Notes: a model not told the origin generated them from the sequence alone. Positions 24,310 to 35,202 are shown, counted from the first letter of the stretch. The stretch: 36,230 bases of DNA from Devosia equisanguinis (GCA_945862355.1 CAMAYR010000019.1:1-36230); one strand, 5' to 3'. Made by a program: numbers and translations.

Positions 24310-27207
24310 GTGAGCGGCCAAGCAGAAACAGATCCGACGGCCGCACTCGGTGAGGCGGGCTCGCCTTCCCGTGGCGGTGCTGGAAGCGCACCGGCAGGTC
24401 TGGCCGAGGCCACGCCGTCGATGGCGCAGTATCTCGAGATAAAGGCTGCCAATCCCGATTGCGTGCTGTGGTATCGCATGGGGGATTTCTACGAGCTGTT
24501 CTTCGAGGATGCCGTCGTCGCGTCGGCGGCGCTCAGTATCGTGCTGACCAAGCGCGGCAAGCATCTAGGCCAGGACATTCCGATGTGCGGCGTGCCTGTT
24601 GTGCGCGCCGACGAGTATCTGCAGCGGCTTATACGGCAGGGCTACCGTGTAGCGGTATGCGAGCAGCTCGAGGATCCGGCGGAGGCGCGAAAGCGCGGAT
24701 CGAAAGCCGTCGTGCGTCGCGATGTCGTGCGGCTCGTCACGCCGGGTACGCTCACCGAAGACACGCTGCTCGATGCGCGCGCGCGCAACTATCTGTCTGC
24801 GTTGTTTCGCACGCCTCCCTCGCAAGGCCAGGCGCGCGGGGCGTTGGCGCCTGAGTTTGCGATTGCTTCGCTCGACCTGTCGACGGGAGAGATGGAGGTC
24901 GGGCTCGCCCATCGGGGCGATCTCGGCAGCGAGATCGTGCGGCTCTCGCCATCCGAGCTGATCGCAGCAGACGACACGCTGGGTGACGAGGACGTTGCGA
25001 AGTGGATCGCGGTGGTGCGCGCGGCAGCGATGCCGGTGCCGGCGGCAAGCTTCGACAGCCTCGCGGGTGAGCGCAATCTGAAGGCGGCACTCGGCGTCGG
25101 CGATCTCGATGCGTTCGGTGCTTTCAGCCGGCCTGAGTTTTGCGCGATCGCGTCGCTGCTCAAGTACGTGGAGCTTACGCAGATCGGCAAACGGCCGATG
25201 CTCAGGCCTCCGCGTCGGACGGGGGTAGGCAGTGTCCTCGTGATCGACGCGGCGAGCCGGGCAAGCCTGGAGATCCTGCGTTCGACATCGGGCGAGAAGA
25301 ACGGCAGCCTTCTTGCAGCACTTGACCGGACGGTGACTGGGGCAGGGGCACGCGAGCTGGCGGCGCGGCTTTCCAGTCCGCTCACCGAGCCTCGGGCGAT
25401 AAATGCCCGGCTCGATGCCGTGGGCTTTCTGATCGAGCGCGAGACGGTCCGGGAAGACGTGCGAGCAGCGCTGAAGGCTGCGCCCGACATGGGGCGTGCG
25501 CTGTCGCGGCTCGCCTTGCAGCGTGGCAGTCCGCGCGATCTCGGCGCGGTGCGCGATGCGCTGGCGCAGGGCCGGTCTTGTGGGGCCCTGCTCTGCGACG
25601 CGGGGGCCAGCATCGGTCTGCCAACGGAGCTGTCAGGAGCCTTAGAGCGCATTTCCAGCGTAAGCGTCTCGCTGGGCGAGAACCTTCAGCAAGCGCTGGG
25701 GGATGCGTTGCCGCTGGTGCGGCGTGAGGGTGGTTTCGTGCGCGCAGGATTTCGCCGGGAGCTTGACGAGGCGCGGCAACTCGCGGAGGACGGCCGGAAG
25801 GTGATGGCGGCGCTGGAGACGCGCTATATCGCAGAGAGCGGCGTCAAATCCCTCAAGATCCGGCACAACAACATCCTCGGCTATTTCATCGAGGTGTCGC
25901 AACTGAACGCCAAGCCGCTGCAGACGCCGCCGCTGTCCGAAACTTTCCGGCACCGCCAGACCATGGCGAACGCGGTGCGTTTCACGACGGGAGAGCTCAG
26001 CGAGACGGAGGGGCGCATCGCTTCCGCGGGGGAGCGGGCGCTGGCGCTGGAGCAGGAAATATTCGACGAGCTTGCCGGAGCTGTCGCGAAAGAAGAGCAG
26101 GCGCTCGCTGCACTTGCGGCCGCGCTTGCCGAGATCGACCACTATGCCGGCCTTGCCGAGTTGGCGGCGGAAGAGCGCTACGTGCGGCCGACCGTGGACG
26201 GTAGCCTCGTCTTCGAGCTTCGTGGCGGGAGGCATCCCGTCGTCGAGCAGGCGCTGAGGGCTGCCAAGTCCGGCCCGTTCATCGAGAACGACTGTGTGCT
26301 GGTGCGTGGGGCTGGGGGGGATGCGGACGATGGCTTTGCTTCAGCATCGAGCAAGCCACCGGGCTTCGAGGAGGGCGCGGAGGGTCGCGTGTGGCTCGTC
26401 ACGGGGCCGAATATGGCCGGCAAGTCGACATTCCTTCGGCAGAATGCGCTTATCACATTGATGGCGCAGGCGGGGTGCTTCGTGCCGGCGCGGTCGGCGC
26501 ACCTTGGCGCGGTCGACCGATTGTTCAGCCGCGTCGGCGCATCCGACGATCTGGCACGTGGACGCTCGACGTTCATGGTCGAGATGGTGGAGACGGCGGC
26601 AATCCTCAACCAGGCGACGGAGCGCTCGCTCGTCATCCTGGACGAGATCGGGCGGGGAACGGCGACATTCGACGGGCTGTCGATCGCCTGGGCGGCGCTC
26701 GAGTATCTGCACGATGCTTGCGGCTCGCGCGCATTGTTCGCGACGCACTATCACGAGCTTACCCAGCTCACGTCGCGACTGGGTGCGCTTGCCTGCGCGA
26801 CGATGGACGTGAAGGAATGGCAAGACGAGATCGTGTTCCTGCATCGGGTGCGCGCCGGCGTTGCCGATCGCTCTTATGGCATCCAGGTGGCGAAGCTGGC
26901 AGGCCTGCCTCCGAAAGTGGTCGCACGGGCAGGCGAGGTTCTGAAAAGGCTGGAGAAGCAAGGGCGGCGCAGTGGCGGATCGGAGAAGGTGCTCGAGGAT
27001 CTTCCGCTTTTCGCTGCTGCAGCACAGCCCGAGCTGGAATCGAGGCTGGATGCTGCGGCGAGGTTCGGGCCGACGCCGGCGGAAGTCCTGCTCGATGCAA
27101 CGAACGTCGACGATCTGACCCCGCGCGCGGCGCTAGATCTGCTCTACAAGTTGAAGGAGCTGCGCGCCCCGGCGGCTGCCGGCGAGGACAGGAAGGGATC
27201 GCCATGA
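24310..27207 (+). CDS. mutS: DNA mismatch repair protein MutS
   Basis: MutS detects mismatches and starts repair with MutL. The 965-residue product shows the mismatch-binding domain (LWYRMGDFYELFFEDA with the Phe-X-Glu motif region, GIPVVRADEYLQRL-like segment), core and clamp domains, and the ATPase with Walker A TGPNMAGKSTFLRQ, Walker B LVILDEIGRGTATFDG and FATHYHEL. It is longer than many MutS proteins because of an Ala/Gly-rich N-terminal extension and an insert after the connector. I chose GTG 24310, behind GGAGAGGGAAG; an in-frame ATG at 24256 would add 18 basic residues. The stop overlaps the glnD ATG (ATGA). Confidence 0.93.
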   Translation: MSGQAETDPTAALGEAGSPSRGGAGSAPAGLAEATPSMAQYLEIKAANPDCVLWYRMGDFYELFFEDAVVASAALSIVLTKRGKHLGQDIPMCGVPVVRADEYLQRLIRQGYRVAVCEQLEDPAEARKRGSKAVVRRDVVRLVTPGTLTEDTLLDARARNYLSALFRTPPSQGQARGALAPEFAIASLDLSTGEMEVGLAHRGDLGSEIVRLSPSELIAADDTLGDEDVAKWIAVVRAAAMPVPAASFDSLAGERNLKAALGVGDLDAFGAFSRPEFCAIASLLKYVELTQIGKRPMLRPPRRTGVGSVLVIDAASRASLEILRSTSGEKNGSLLAALDRTVTGAGARELAARLSSPLTEPRAINARLDAVGFLIERETVREDVRAALKAAPDMGRALSRLALQRGSPRDLGAVRDALAQGRSCGALLCDAGASIGLPTELSGALERISSVSVSLGENLQQALGDALPLVRREGGFVRAGFRRELDEARQLAEDGRKVMAALETRYIAESGVKSLKIRHNNILGYFIEVSQLNAKPLQTPPLSETFRHRQTMANAVRFTTGELSETEGRIASAGERALALEQEIFDELAGAVAKEEQALAALAAALAEIDHYAGLAELAAEERYVRPTVDGSLVFELRGGRHPVVEQALRAAKSGPFIENDCVLVRGAGGDADDGFASASSKPPGFEEGAEGRVWLVTGPNMAGKSTFLRQNALITLMAQAGCFVPARSAHLGAVDRLFSRVGASDDLARGRSTFMVEMVETAAILNQATERSLVILDEIGRGTATFDGLSIAWAALEYLHDACGSRALFATHYHELTQLTSRLGALACATMDVKEWQDEIVFLHRVRAGVADRSYGIQVAKLAGLPPKVVARAGEVLKRLEKQGRRSGGSEKVLEDLPLFAAAAQPELESRLDAAARFGPTPAEVLLDATNVDDLTPRAALDLLYKLKELRAPAAAGEDRKGSP

Positions 27208-30035
27208 CCGCGCTAGAGCCTCAATCGCGGCGGATGCGTGCATCGACTGCGGCTGTCGATCTCGTGCCTGCCCCCTATTTTGACACGCTGGAACTGCGAA
27301 AGGAGCTGACAGGGATTTTCAATGCCGCGGGCACCACCCAAGATGCGCGAACGGTGGTGGTCGAGCGCATGAAAGGGCTCGTCAAGGCGGCGCGTGCGGC
27401 CGCATTGGCTCAGCTCGAGGTCGACGGGAAAGGACGACGCTGCGCTGCGGGGCTGTCTCTGTTCCAGGACGAGCTGATACGGCTGCTCTTCGACTACACG
27501 ACACGGCACATCTATCGCGCGACCAATCCGTCCGACGCGGAGCGCATGGCGATCATCGCGACCGGCGGTTACGGGCGGGGGCTGCTTGCACCGGGATCGG
27601 ACATCGATCTGTTGTTCCTGCTTCCCTACAGGCAGACGCCGTGGGGCGAGAGTGTCGCGGAGTACCTGCTCTACATCCTGTGGGATCTCGGCTTCAAGGT
27701 CGGCCATGCGACGCGGACGGTCGAACAGTCGATCAAGCTTGCCCAGGCGGACATGACGATCCGTACTTCCATGATCGATATGAGACTGATCCAAGGCGAT
27801 GGACAGCTCTTCGAGGAACTCGATCAGAGGCTGAAGGCCGAGGTTATTCGTGGTACGGCGCGCCAGTTCATCGCGGCAAAGCTCGGCGAGCGCGACGATC
27901 GGCACAAGCGCGAAGGCGAGAGCCGGTATCGCGTCGAGCCCAACATCAAGGAAGGGTCCGGCGGGCTGCGCGATCTGCACACGCTGCACTGGCTCGCGAA
28001 GTATCTCAACGGCGCGGATCTGGCGCACGGCACCGGTGCGCAGGATATGTTCACTAAGGCGGAGCTGACGTTGTTCCGGCGCTGCGAGGATTTCCTCTGG
28101 ACCGTGCGCTGTCATCTCCATTTCCAGACGGGACGTCCGGAGGAGAGGCTTTCGTTCGATGTGCAGCCGACGATGGCGCGTCGGCTCGGCTATCGCGACG
28201 CGGGTGGAATGTTGCCGGTCGAGCGTTTCATGAAGCACTACTTTCTCGTAGCCAAGGACGTCGGAGATTTGACGAATACGCTGTGCTCGGCGCTCGAGAT
28301 GCAGCAGCTTCTTGCTGCGCCGCGGATCAACAAGCTGCTCAATCCGCTGACGTGGACGATGCGGCGGCGTGTGCGGCAGCGGACTGATTTCCGTGTCGAC
28401 AACGAGCGCGTCAACGTGTCGGACGAGGGGGTGTTCGAGCGCGATCCGGTCAATCTCATCCGCATCTTTGCAGTGGCGGAGGAGACGGGCTCGTTTCTGC
28501 ATCCTAACGCGCTGCGGCTGATCAGAAGCTCGCTGCGGCTCATCAGCGACCGCTTGCGCAACGATACGGAAGCCAATCGCATCTTCCTCGATTTGCTCGA
28601 GCGGACCGTCGAGCCGGAGACGATGCTGCGCATGATGAACGAGGCTGGCGTTCTTGGGCGCTTTATTCCCGAGTTCGGCCGCGTGGTCGCGATGATGCAG
28701 TACAATATGTATCATCACTACACGGTGGACGAGCATCTGGTTCGCACCGTCGGCGAGCTGAAGCGGATCGGCGCGGGCAAGTTCGCCGACACTCTGCCGG
28801 TCTCGACGGAGATCTTCGCCTCGGTCATCAACAAACGGGCTCTTATCGTGGCGGCGCTGCTGCATGACGTCGGCAAGGGCCTCAAGGAGGATCATTCGAT
28901 CGTCGGCGAGCGGATCGCGCGCCAACTGGGGCCGCGGCTGGGTTTGACACCGGCAGAGACGGAGACAGCGGCGTGGCTCATTCGCGATCATCTTACGATG
29001 AGCGAGACGGCGCAGAGCCGCGATCTCGGGGATCCGAAAACGATTCGCGATTTCGCAGCGGTCGTACAGAGCCCGGAGCGTCTCAAGCTACTATTGCTGC
29101 TTACCGTCGCGGATATCCGCGCGGTGGGGCCGGGCACGTGGAACGGCTGGAAAGGGCAGCTTCTGCGCCAACTCTACTGGGAGGCGGAGCCGATCGTTGC
29201 CGGTGGCCACACGACGGTGGGGCGGCGAACACGGATCGCAGCCGCGCATGAGGCGCTGCGGCCAGAGCTCAAAGACTGGCCGTCGGCAGAGATCGAACGC
29301 TTCATCGCCCGACATTACGACGACTACTGGCTCAAGACGGATACCCGTCGGCAGGCCGATCATGCAAGGCTGATGCGGAAAGCCGAAGAAGGCGGGCTCA
29401 AGCTTGCGACGGACTATGCGTCGAATGCGTTCACCGCGATAACGGAGCTTACAGTTCTCGCGCCGAACCATCCGCGGCTATTGTCGCTGTTTGCGGGAAG
29501 TTGCGCGGCCGTCGGTGCGAACATCATCGGTGCGCACATCTCCACGACGCGAGACGGTCTGGCACTCGACACGTTTCTGCTGCACCGTGAGTTCAGTGAA
29601 GACGACGACGAGCAGCGCCGTATCAAACGCATCGCAAAGACCATCGATACCGTGCTTCATGGCGAGGTCCGGCTCGCGCAACTCATGGCGAGTCGCAAAC
29701 CGCAAGAGCGACGGATCAGTGCTTTTCATGTCGAACCGGAGGTCGTCATCAACAACGAGGATTCGGATACCTTCACCGTTATCGAGGCGACCGGGCTCGA
29801 CCGCCCCGGGCTCCTTTACGATCTCACGAGCACTTTGTCGGACCTTTCTCTCGACATCACATCGGCGCACATCACGACCTACGGCGAAAAGGCGGTGGAC
29901 GTGTTCTACGTGACGGACCTGACGGGCAAGAAGATCGTGTCGGAGAGCCGGCACCAGGCCATTAGGACACGGTTGACGGCGGCGCTCAGGGCGCCGGGTG
30001 GGGCAAAGCAAGCGGTGCCGGCATCTGGCGGGTAA
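27204..30035 (+). CDS. glnD: Bifunctional PII uridylyltransferase/uridylyl-removing enzyme
   Basis: GlnD senses glutamine and adds or removes UMP on PII proteins, setting nitrogen control. The 943-residue product has the nucleotidyltransferase site GGYGRGLLAPGSDIDLLFLL (121-140), a helical GlnD-specific domain with RVEPNIKEGSGGLRDLHTLH, an HD hydrolase domain (LIVAALLHDVGKGLKEDHS) and two C-terminal ACT domains (first LTVLAPNHPRLLSLFAG, second IEATGLDRPGLLYDLTS) that bind glutamine. The ATG at 27204 overlaps the mutS stop; the open frame upstream inside mutS is not GlnD. Pairing with mutS is common in Rhizobiales. Residues look intact. Confidence 0.95.
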   Translation: MTALEPQSRRMRASTAAVDLVPAPYFDTLELRKELTGIFNAAGTTQDARTVVVERMKGLVKAARAAALAQLEVDGKGRRCAAGLSLFQDELIRLLFDYTTRHIYRATNPSDAERMAIIATGGYGRGLLAPGSDIDLLFLLPYRQTPWGESVAEYLLYILWDLGFKVGHATRTVEQSIKLAQADMTIRTSMIDMRLIQGDGQLFEELDQRLKAEVIRGTARQFIAAKLGERDDRHKREGESRYRVEPNIKEGSGGLRDLHTLHWLAKYLNGADLAHGTGAQDMFTKAELTLFRRCEDFLWTVRCHLHFQTGRPEERLSFDVQPTMARRLGYRDAGGMLPVERFMKHYFLVAKDVGDLTNTLCSALEMQQLLAAPRINKLLNPLTWTMRRRVRQRTDFRVDNERVNVSDEGVFERDPVNLIRIFAVAEETGSFLHPNALRLIRSSLRLISDRLRNDTEANRIFLDLLERTVEPETMLRMMNEAGVLGRFIPEFGRVVAMMQYNMYHHYTVDEHLVRTVGELKRIGAGKFADTLPVSTEIFASVINKRALIVAALLHDVGKGLKEDHSIVGERIARQLGPRLGLTPAETETAAWLIRDHLTMSETAQSRDLGDPKTIRDFAAVVQSPERLKLLLLLTVADIRAVGPGTWNGWKGQLLRQLYWEAEPIVAGGHTTVGRRTRIAAAHEALRPELKDWPSAEIERFIARHYDDYWLKTDTRRQADHARLMRKAEEGGLKLATDYASNAFTAITELTVLAPNHPRLLSLFAGSCAAVGANIIGAHISTTRDGLALDTFLLHREFSEDDDEQRRIKRIAKTIDTVLHGEVRLAQLMASRKPQERRISAFHVEPEVVINNEDSDTFTVIEATGLDRPGLLYDLTSTLSDLSLDITSAHITTYGEKAVDVFYVTDLTGKKIVSESRHQAIRTRLTAALRAPGGAKQAVPASGG

Positions 30036-30063
30036 GTGTGGGGTGGGTGTGGGGCGGGCGGCA

Positions 30064-30091
30064 TTGACCCGCCTCGCGGAGCCGCTATCTA
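30064..30091 (+). promoter_or_regulatory. Candidate sigma-70 promoter for trxB
   Basis: TTGACC (30064-30069) and TATCTA (30086-30091) are separated by 16 bp and lie 53 bases before the trxB ATG. It is among the best -35/-10 pairs in the window by eye; not tested. Confidence 0.5.
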
Positions 30092-30101
30092 CCCTGCATA
30101 G

Positions 30102-31088
<987 letters not shown>

Positions 31089-31232
31089 TACCATCGAGCG
31101 AGAGTTTCGATCCACTACATGGGGCTTCACTTTCGCTGCGGCGCTTGCGCCGGGCCGCAGTCGCGCCCTCGCCGAGCGGACAGAGCAACAAGTCATGACT
31201 TCCGCTCGGTGGTTTGAGTGGAAGTTCTGCGT

Positions 31233-31955
31233 TCAGGTCCCGTCTTTCATCGGTATTGCGAGATGCTTACGCCAGATTGCCTTGTCGCCGAGGGATTCGA
31301 TGAACTCGAGGTGGGCGGCCTCGTCGCCGGGTGTGAGGCGGGGCGGGAGTGGCGTGGGGCGCGGCCGTGCCTTACCCAAGTGCACGACGTTGCTGGCGGT
31401 ATCGGCGGTGGATTTCGCGAGGCTGAGCTTGGCTTGGCGTTCGCCGATCAGCTCGACATAAACGTCGGCCAAGAGGCTCGAGTCCATAAGCGCGCCGTGC
31501 TTCACGCGCTTTGAGTTGTCGATGCCGTAGCGCTTGCACAGCGCGTCCAGCGTATTTGGGCCGGCTGGGTGCTTGCGCCGCGCGATGGCGAGTGTGTCGA
31601 CGACGCGGTCGGGCGTGACGTGGGGTCGGCCGATCCGGCCAAGCTCCATGTTGATGAAGCCCATGTCGAAGTTGGCATTGTGGATGACCAGCGAGCCGTC
31701 GTCGCCGAGGAAGGCGAGGAAGTCGTCGACGACATTGCCGAAAACCGGCTTGTCGGCCAGCGAGGCGGTCGAGATGCCATGCACGCGCTCTGCGTCGGGG
31801 TGGACCTCGCGGCCTTCGGGGTTGATGTATTGGTGGTACTCGCGGCCGGATGGGATGCGATTGATAAGCTCGATACAGCCGATCTCGATCAGCCGGTCGC
31901 CCTTCTTGTGATCGAGACCGGTGGTCTCGGTGTCCATGACGATCTCGCGCAGCAT
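31233..31955 (-). CDS. dnaQ: DNA polymerase III epsilon subunit (3'-5' proofreading exonuclease)
   Basis: The 240-residue product has the three exonuclease motifs: ExoI DTETTGLD (8-15), ExoII HNANFDMGFINMEL, and ExoIII HGALMDSSLLADVYVEL with the catalytic His and Asp. Epsilon edits errors made by the alpha subunit. The ATG at 31955 follows GAGGAGATTGCC at a good distance; the frame to 32021 overlaps coaE. It lies 57 bases downstream of coaE on the same strand, the usual coaE-dnaQ order. Confidence 0.92.
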   Translation of the reverse strand: MLREIVMDTETTGLDHKKGDRLIEIGCIELINRIPSGREYHQYINPEGREVHPDAERVHGISTASLADKPVFGNVVDDFLAFLGDDGSLVIHNANFDMGFINMELGRIGRPHVTPDRVVDTLAIARRKHPAGPNTLDALCKRYGIDNSKRVKHGALMDSSLLADVYVELIGERQAKLSLAKSTADTASNVVHLGKARPRPTPLPPRLTPGDEAAHLEFIESLGDKAIWRKHLAIPMKDGT

Positions 31956-32011
31956 GGCAATCTCCTCGGGGGACTTTCGCACGGCCAATCCGCGAATGCG
32001 CGCGGCGTGCC

Positions 32012-32626
32012 TCAGCTCCAATGCTCGGCGAAGGCGCGACCGGAGCGGCCTTGAAGCTCGACAACGATTCGGTCGACCTGTGCGAGGGTCTCCTCCAAGG
32101 CCACCCCGCTATCCACAACGAAGGTGGCCTGACGGCGCTTTTCTGTGTCGGGGAGCTGTCGGGCCAGAATCATTTCGAGCTTCTCGGGCGTCATGCCGGG
32201 TCGTTCCAGCACACGGGCACGTTGCACCTCGGCGGGTGCGCTGACCACCAACGTCACGTCGCAGCGGCGGGCCTTGTCGGCCTCGAAAAGCAGCGGGTGC
32301 TCGAGGACCGCCATCGTGGCGCCACTGCGCGCGGCGGCCTGGAGGCATTCCCGCTCAGCCTCGTGAACGAGGGGATGAACAATGGCTTCAAGGCGTTTGA
32401 AGCCGGAGGGGTCCTTCAGCAGCTCGGCGGAGAGGCGGGAACGATCGACACGGCCGTCTCTCGTGCAACCAGGAAAGGCGGCCTCGACAGGGGCCACTGC
32501 AAGGCCCTCGTAGAGCTCGTGGACGAGAGCGTCGGCGTCGCATACGGGGAGGCCCAGCTCGCGAAGGCGGCCGGCTATGGTGGATTTGCCCATGCCGATC
32601 GAGCCGGTAAGACCAATGACGAGCAT
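32012..32626 (-). CDS. coaE: Dephospho-CoA kinase
   Basis: CoaE phosphorylates the 3' hydroxyl of dephospho-CoA, the last step of CoA synthesis. The 204-residue product begins with the P-loop VIGLTGSIGMGKST (3-16), has VCDADALVHELYE, a lid with HPLVHEAERE, LEHPLLFEADKARRCD and VVSAPAEVQRARVLER, all usual for CoaE. The ATG at 32626 was chosen because it begins the P-loop strand; the upstream frame to 32764 is basic and unlike the family. Followed by dnaQ. Confidence 0.92.
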   Translation of the reverse strand: MLVIGLTGSIGMGKSTIAGRLRELGLPVCDADALVHELYEGLAVAPVEAAFPGCTRDGRVDRSRLSAELLKDPSGFKRLEAIVHPLVHEAERECLQAAARSGATMAVLEHPLLFEADKARRCDVTLVVSAPAEVQRARVLERPGMTPEKLEMILARQLPDTEKRRQATFVVDSGVALEETLAQVDRIVVELQGRSGRAFAEHWS

Positions 32627-32802
32627 TTCGATGTGAGCCTTTCGTGCATCGTGTATCGCGGACAACGCGGCGGTATGCCGGGGCATTCTGACTGCGCGGC
32701 GATCGTTCCGGCAAGGGACTTCGATGGGGAGGGACTTCGATAGATCCAATCGGCCGTTTCTCATGTAATGTGATTTTGAACCAGAACTTCCGGAACAATC
32801 TC

Positions 32803-33204
32803 ATGGCTCGGGCGATCCAGATCCTGCTGCTGCTGGCGGCTCTCGCGGCGCCGTTGTCAGCTTCGGCGGAGGGTGAGATTGGTGCTGAGAACGTGGAGAT
32901 CGTGTCGTCGTTGTGGTGTGACACGGCCGACCAGCTCGAGGCGGTTCTGATGGCGCACTACACCCACAAGGAGCCGATGGCACAGGCGATGGCGGAGATC
33001 AATCGGTTCAGCCCGGATGCCTGCATCATGGCCCGGGCGATCGTCCGTACCGGCAGGGAGGTGCGGCGGGTGACGGCGGGTAATAGCATCATGTCGCTGC
33101 GTGCGGCGCTGGTGCTCGGTGTCATGCGTGGGCAATATGCGATGATGATGAGGCCGCAGACGTGGTTTTTCGTGCGGATCGTCGACGAGCTGATCCCCCT
33201 GTGA
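32803..33204 (+). CDS. Small secreted protein of unknown function
   Basis: The 133-residue product starts with a clear signal peptide (MARAIQILLLLAALAAPLSA, cleavage near ASAEG). The mature part of about 110 residues is mixed helical with two cysteines (WCDTADQLEAV and DACIMARAI) that could form a disulfide in the periplasm. I do not recognise a family. It is on the plus strand, between coaE and maf, which are on the minus strand, so it interrupts a block that is usually co-directional. An in-frame GTG at 32770 would add 11 residues; the ATG at 32803 gives the better signal peptide. Confidence 0.6.
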   Translation: MARAIQILLLLAALAAPLSASAEGEIGAENVEIVSSLWCDTADQLEAVLMAHYTHKEPMAQAMAEINRFSPDACIMARAIVRTGREVRRVTAGNSIMSLRAALVLGVMRGQYAMMMRPQTWFFVRIVDELIPL

Positions 33205-33243
33205 GCAGGCGGCGTCGCCGGTTTCCAGTCGGCGGTCCCCGAT

Positions 33244-33843
33244 TTATGTGGCGAGCTGATCGCGGCGGCGCAGCTCGGCGAGAACCGGAAGTAACGGCAG
33301 GCCGAGGATGGTGAAGTAGTCGCCGTCTATCTGCTCGAAAAGTTGGATGCCAAGGCCCTCCAGCTCGTAAGCGCCGACGCAGGCACATACCCTGTCGCCG
33401 GCGGCGGCGAGATAGTCGTCCAGAAAGGCGTCCGAGACATCGCGCATCGTCAGCTTTGCTGTCTCGATGTGGCTCCAGACCTCGTGGCCTTTCCTGGCCA
33501 GGGACACGGCTGACGACAGCTCATGGGTCCGTCCGGCGAGGGAGCGGAGCTGCGCGCGGGCGGCGGCGATGTCGGCGGGTTTGGTGTAGATCGCGCCGTC
33601 GAGCGCGAGCACCTGATCGGCTCCGATGACCAGCGCCGCGGGAACGCGCCGGCTCGCCTCCTCCGCCTTCGCGCGAGCGAGTGTGAGAGCGACCCGTTGC
33701 GGCGCAGCTTGTTGACCGATCTCGTTGCGCAGGGCGTGCTCATCGACATCGGCGGGGGCAACCCGAAAGGCAACGCCGGCCGCCTCCAGCAACTTGCGCC
33801 GTGCGCTGCTGCCGGAGGCCAGGATCAGTTCATAAGGGGCCAT
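33244..33843 (-). CDS. maf: Maf-family nucleotide pyrophosphatase
   Basis: The 199-residue product matches Maf/YceF/YhdE enzymes, which hydrolyse non-canonical or pyrimidine nucleoside triphosphates. Seen are LILASGSSARRKLLEAAGV (6-24) with the S-x-x-R loop, VDEHALR, VIGADQVLALDGAIYTKP (about 72-89), LRSLAGRTHELSSAVSL and the tail FEQIDGDYFTILGLPLLPV. Maf, coaE and dnaQ usually stand together with aroE and ppsR in Rhizobiales; here aroE is absent and ppsR is 13 kb away. ATG at 33843, no better start seen. Confidence 0.88.
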   Translation of the reverse strand: MAPYELILASGSSARRKLLEAAGVAFRVAPADVDEHALRNEIGQQAAPQRVALTLARAKAEEASRRVPAALVIGADQVLALDGAIYTKPADIAAARAQLRSLAGRTHELSSAVSLARKGHEVWSHIETAKLTMRDVSDAFLDDYLAAAGDRVCACVGAYELEGLGIQLFEQIDGDYFTILGLPLLPVLAELRRRDQLAT

Positions 33844-33896
33844 GCTGAGGCGCTTTCTCTCGCGTGGCTCCTGTCGGTGGCGCCATGCAACCGAAG

Positions 33897-34904
33897 TCAG
33901 GCACCGAAGGTGAAGCGCGAGCCGACGTTGGTCGTCACGACACGCTCGGGCATCCGGCGGCGAAGGCTCTGAATGAAGGCTTCACCCGAGCAGTGCATGG
34001 GGACGACCACGTCGGGCTTGAGGGCCTCGAGCTCAGTTATCGTCTGCTCGATGTACTCGGGCGGCGCGGTCACGAGATGGAATCCGCCGAGCACGGCGTG
34101 GAGCTTGGAGACGCCGGAGACGTGCATGGCCTGCTTTATGGTGTTGATCAGGCCAACGTGGCCGCAGGAGGATATGACGACGAGGCCGCGGCCCTGGATG
34201 ATGTAGCAGGTGGCGTGCTCGTCGGGGTGGGTGTCCTTCATGAGCTTGCCGCGCCGCTCGGTCTCGGTGAAGTGGTCGTACTCGTAGACCATCGAGCCGC
34301 CGCTGACCGTCTCGAAGGAATTGCGCTCAATGAACCCGGTCGTGAAGGCCTGATCCTCGATGATGTGCGGCTCGCTGCATGAGCACGGCTTGACTGCCTG
34401 TGCCGTCAGCATGGCGCGGTCGACACGGCCCCAGGAGATCGGGTCCTTGGGATCGCCCAGCATCTTCTCGCGGAAGCCTTCCTCGCCGCCGTTGTAGAAG
34501 CTGAGGTCCTCGCGCATTTTGCTGCGGTGCTGGGTGATGAAGCCCACCATGCCGCCGAAATGGTCGCGATGGGCGTGGGAAAGGATGAGGCCGTCGATTT
34601 TCGTGGGGTCGATGTCGAGCAGGTCGGCGTTGCGCAGGACGATCTCAGGCGTATAGCCGAAATCCAACATGAACTGGGCCGTGGCGCCGGCGCGGGCGCT
34701 CTCCAGGTGCAGCGACAGGCCCCATTCGCAAGCGAGGGACGTCATCTGGCGCTTCGGGACCTGGCCGACGTGCTCGATCCTGACGAAATCGTGCGTGTGC
34801 TTGGGCAGGAAGCGCTCGTAGCGGCTGTCGACGACGACGCGAACCGAGAGGCGATCGACGGTTGGAGGGGCGAAGGGCTTGGTGGGGGCTAACGACTGGC
34901 TCAT
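33897..34904 (-). CDS. Metallo-beta-lactamase-fold hydrolase
   Basis: The 335-residue product has the dinuclear metal motif H110-x-H112-x-D114-H115 (LILSHAHRDHFGG) and later histidines in VVISSCGHVGLINTIKQA and GGFHLVTAPPEYIE, which are in the order expected for the MBL fold. The arrangement resembles the 7,8-dihydropterin-6-yl-methyl-4-(beta-D-ribofuranosyl)-aminobenzene 5'-phosphate synthase-like branch, but substrate cannot be predicted. A cysteine pair KPCSCSEPH near the middle is notable. The ATG at 34904 follows CGGAGGAAATTGCCG; the upstream frame to 35096 is not part of the fold. Divergent from the ABC binding protein. Confidence 0.8.
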   Translation of the reverse strand: MSQSLAPTKPFAPPTVDRLSVRVVVDSRYERFLPKHTHDFVRIEHVGQVPKRQMTSLACEWGLSLHLESARAGATAQFMLDFGYTPEIVLRNADLLDIDPTKIDGLILSHAHRDHFGGMVGFITQHRSKMREDLSFYNGGEEGFREKMLGDPKDPISWGRVDRAMLTAQAVKPCSCSEPHIIEDQAFTTGFIERNSFETVSGGSMVYEYDHFTETERRGKLMKDTHPDEHATCYIIQGRGLVVISSCGHVGLINTIKQAMHVSGVSKLHAVLGGFHLVTAPPEYIEQTITELEALKPDVVVPMHCSGEAFIQSLRRRMPERVVTTNVGSRFTFGA

Positions 34905-35202
34905 CGGCAATTTCCTCCGTGCGGGCGAGGCTGCCTCGGTTGGGCGGCGTCGCGGTAGCAGACTGCTGGGGGCACTATATGATGCAGGTCGGTTGGTTCG
35001 CACGCCGAAAAATGCGCAGCGGCCCGCCGTCGGAATCAGAGTATTTGGCGGGTGCAAGGAAAATCGGGGCAGCGGATCAATTATTCCAATCGCCAATGGA
35101 CCTGCCGGTCGCGGCGTGGCATTTTCACGCCAAGGCCGGGGCTCAGCTCAACAGGCGGCTCATGCTGGTTATCCGGCTTGCGTTCCAGGGAGGTAAGAAA
35201 GA

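Noticed and set aside
27213-28991. 592-codon open frame antisense to glnD
   Set aside because: Arg/Gln/Leu-rich shadow of glnD without a ribosome site or family features.
35113-35131. GGCGTG/CACGCC hairpin and a sigma-54-like TGGCA upstream of the LivK-like gene
   Set aside because: The hairpin is short, and the downstream element of a sigma-54 promoter (TTGC at the right spacing) is absent.
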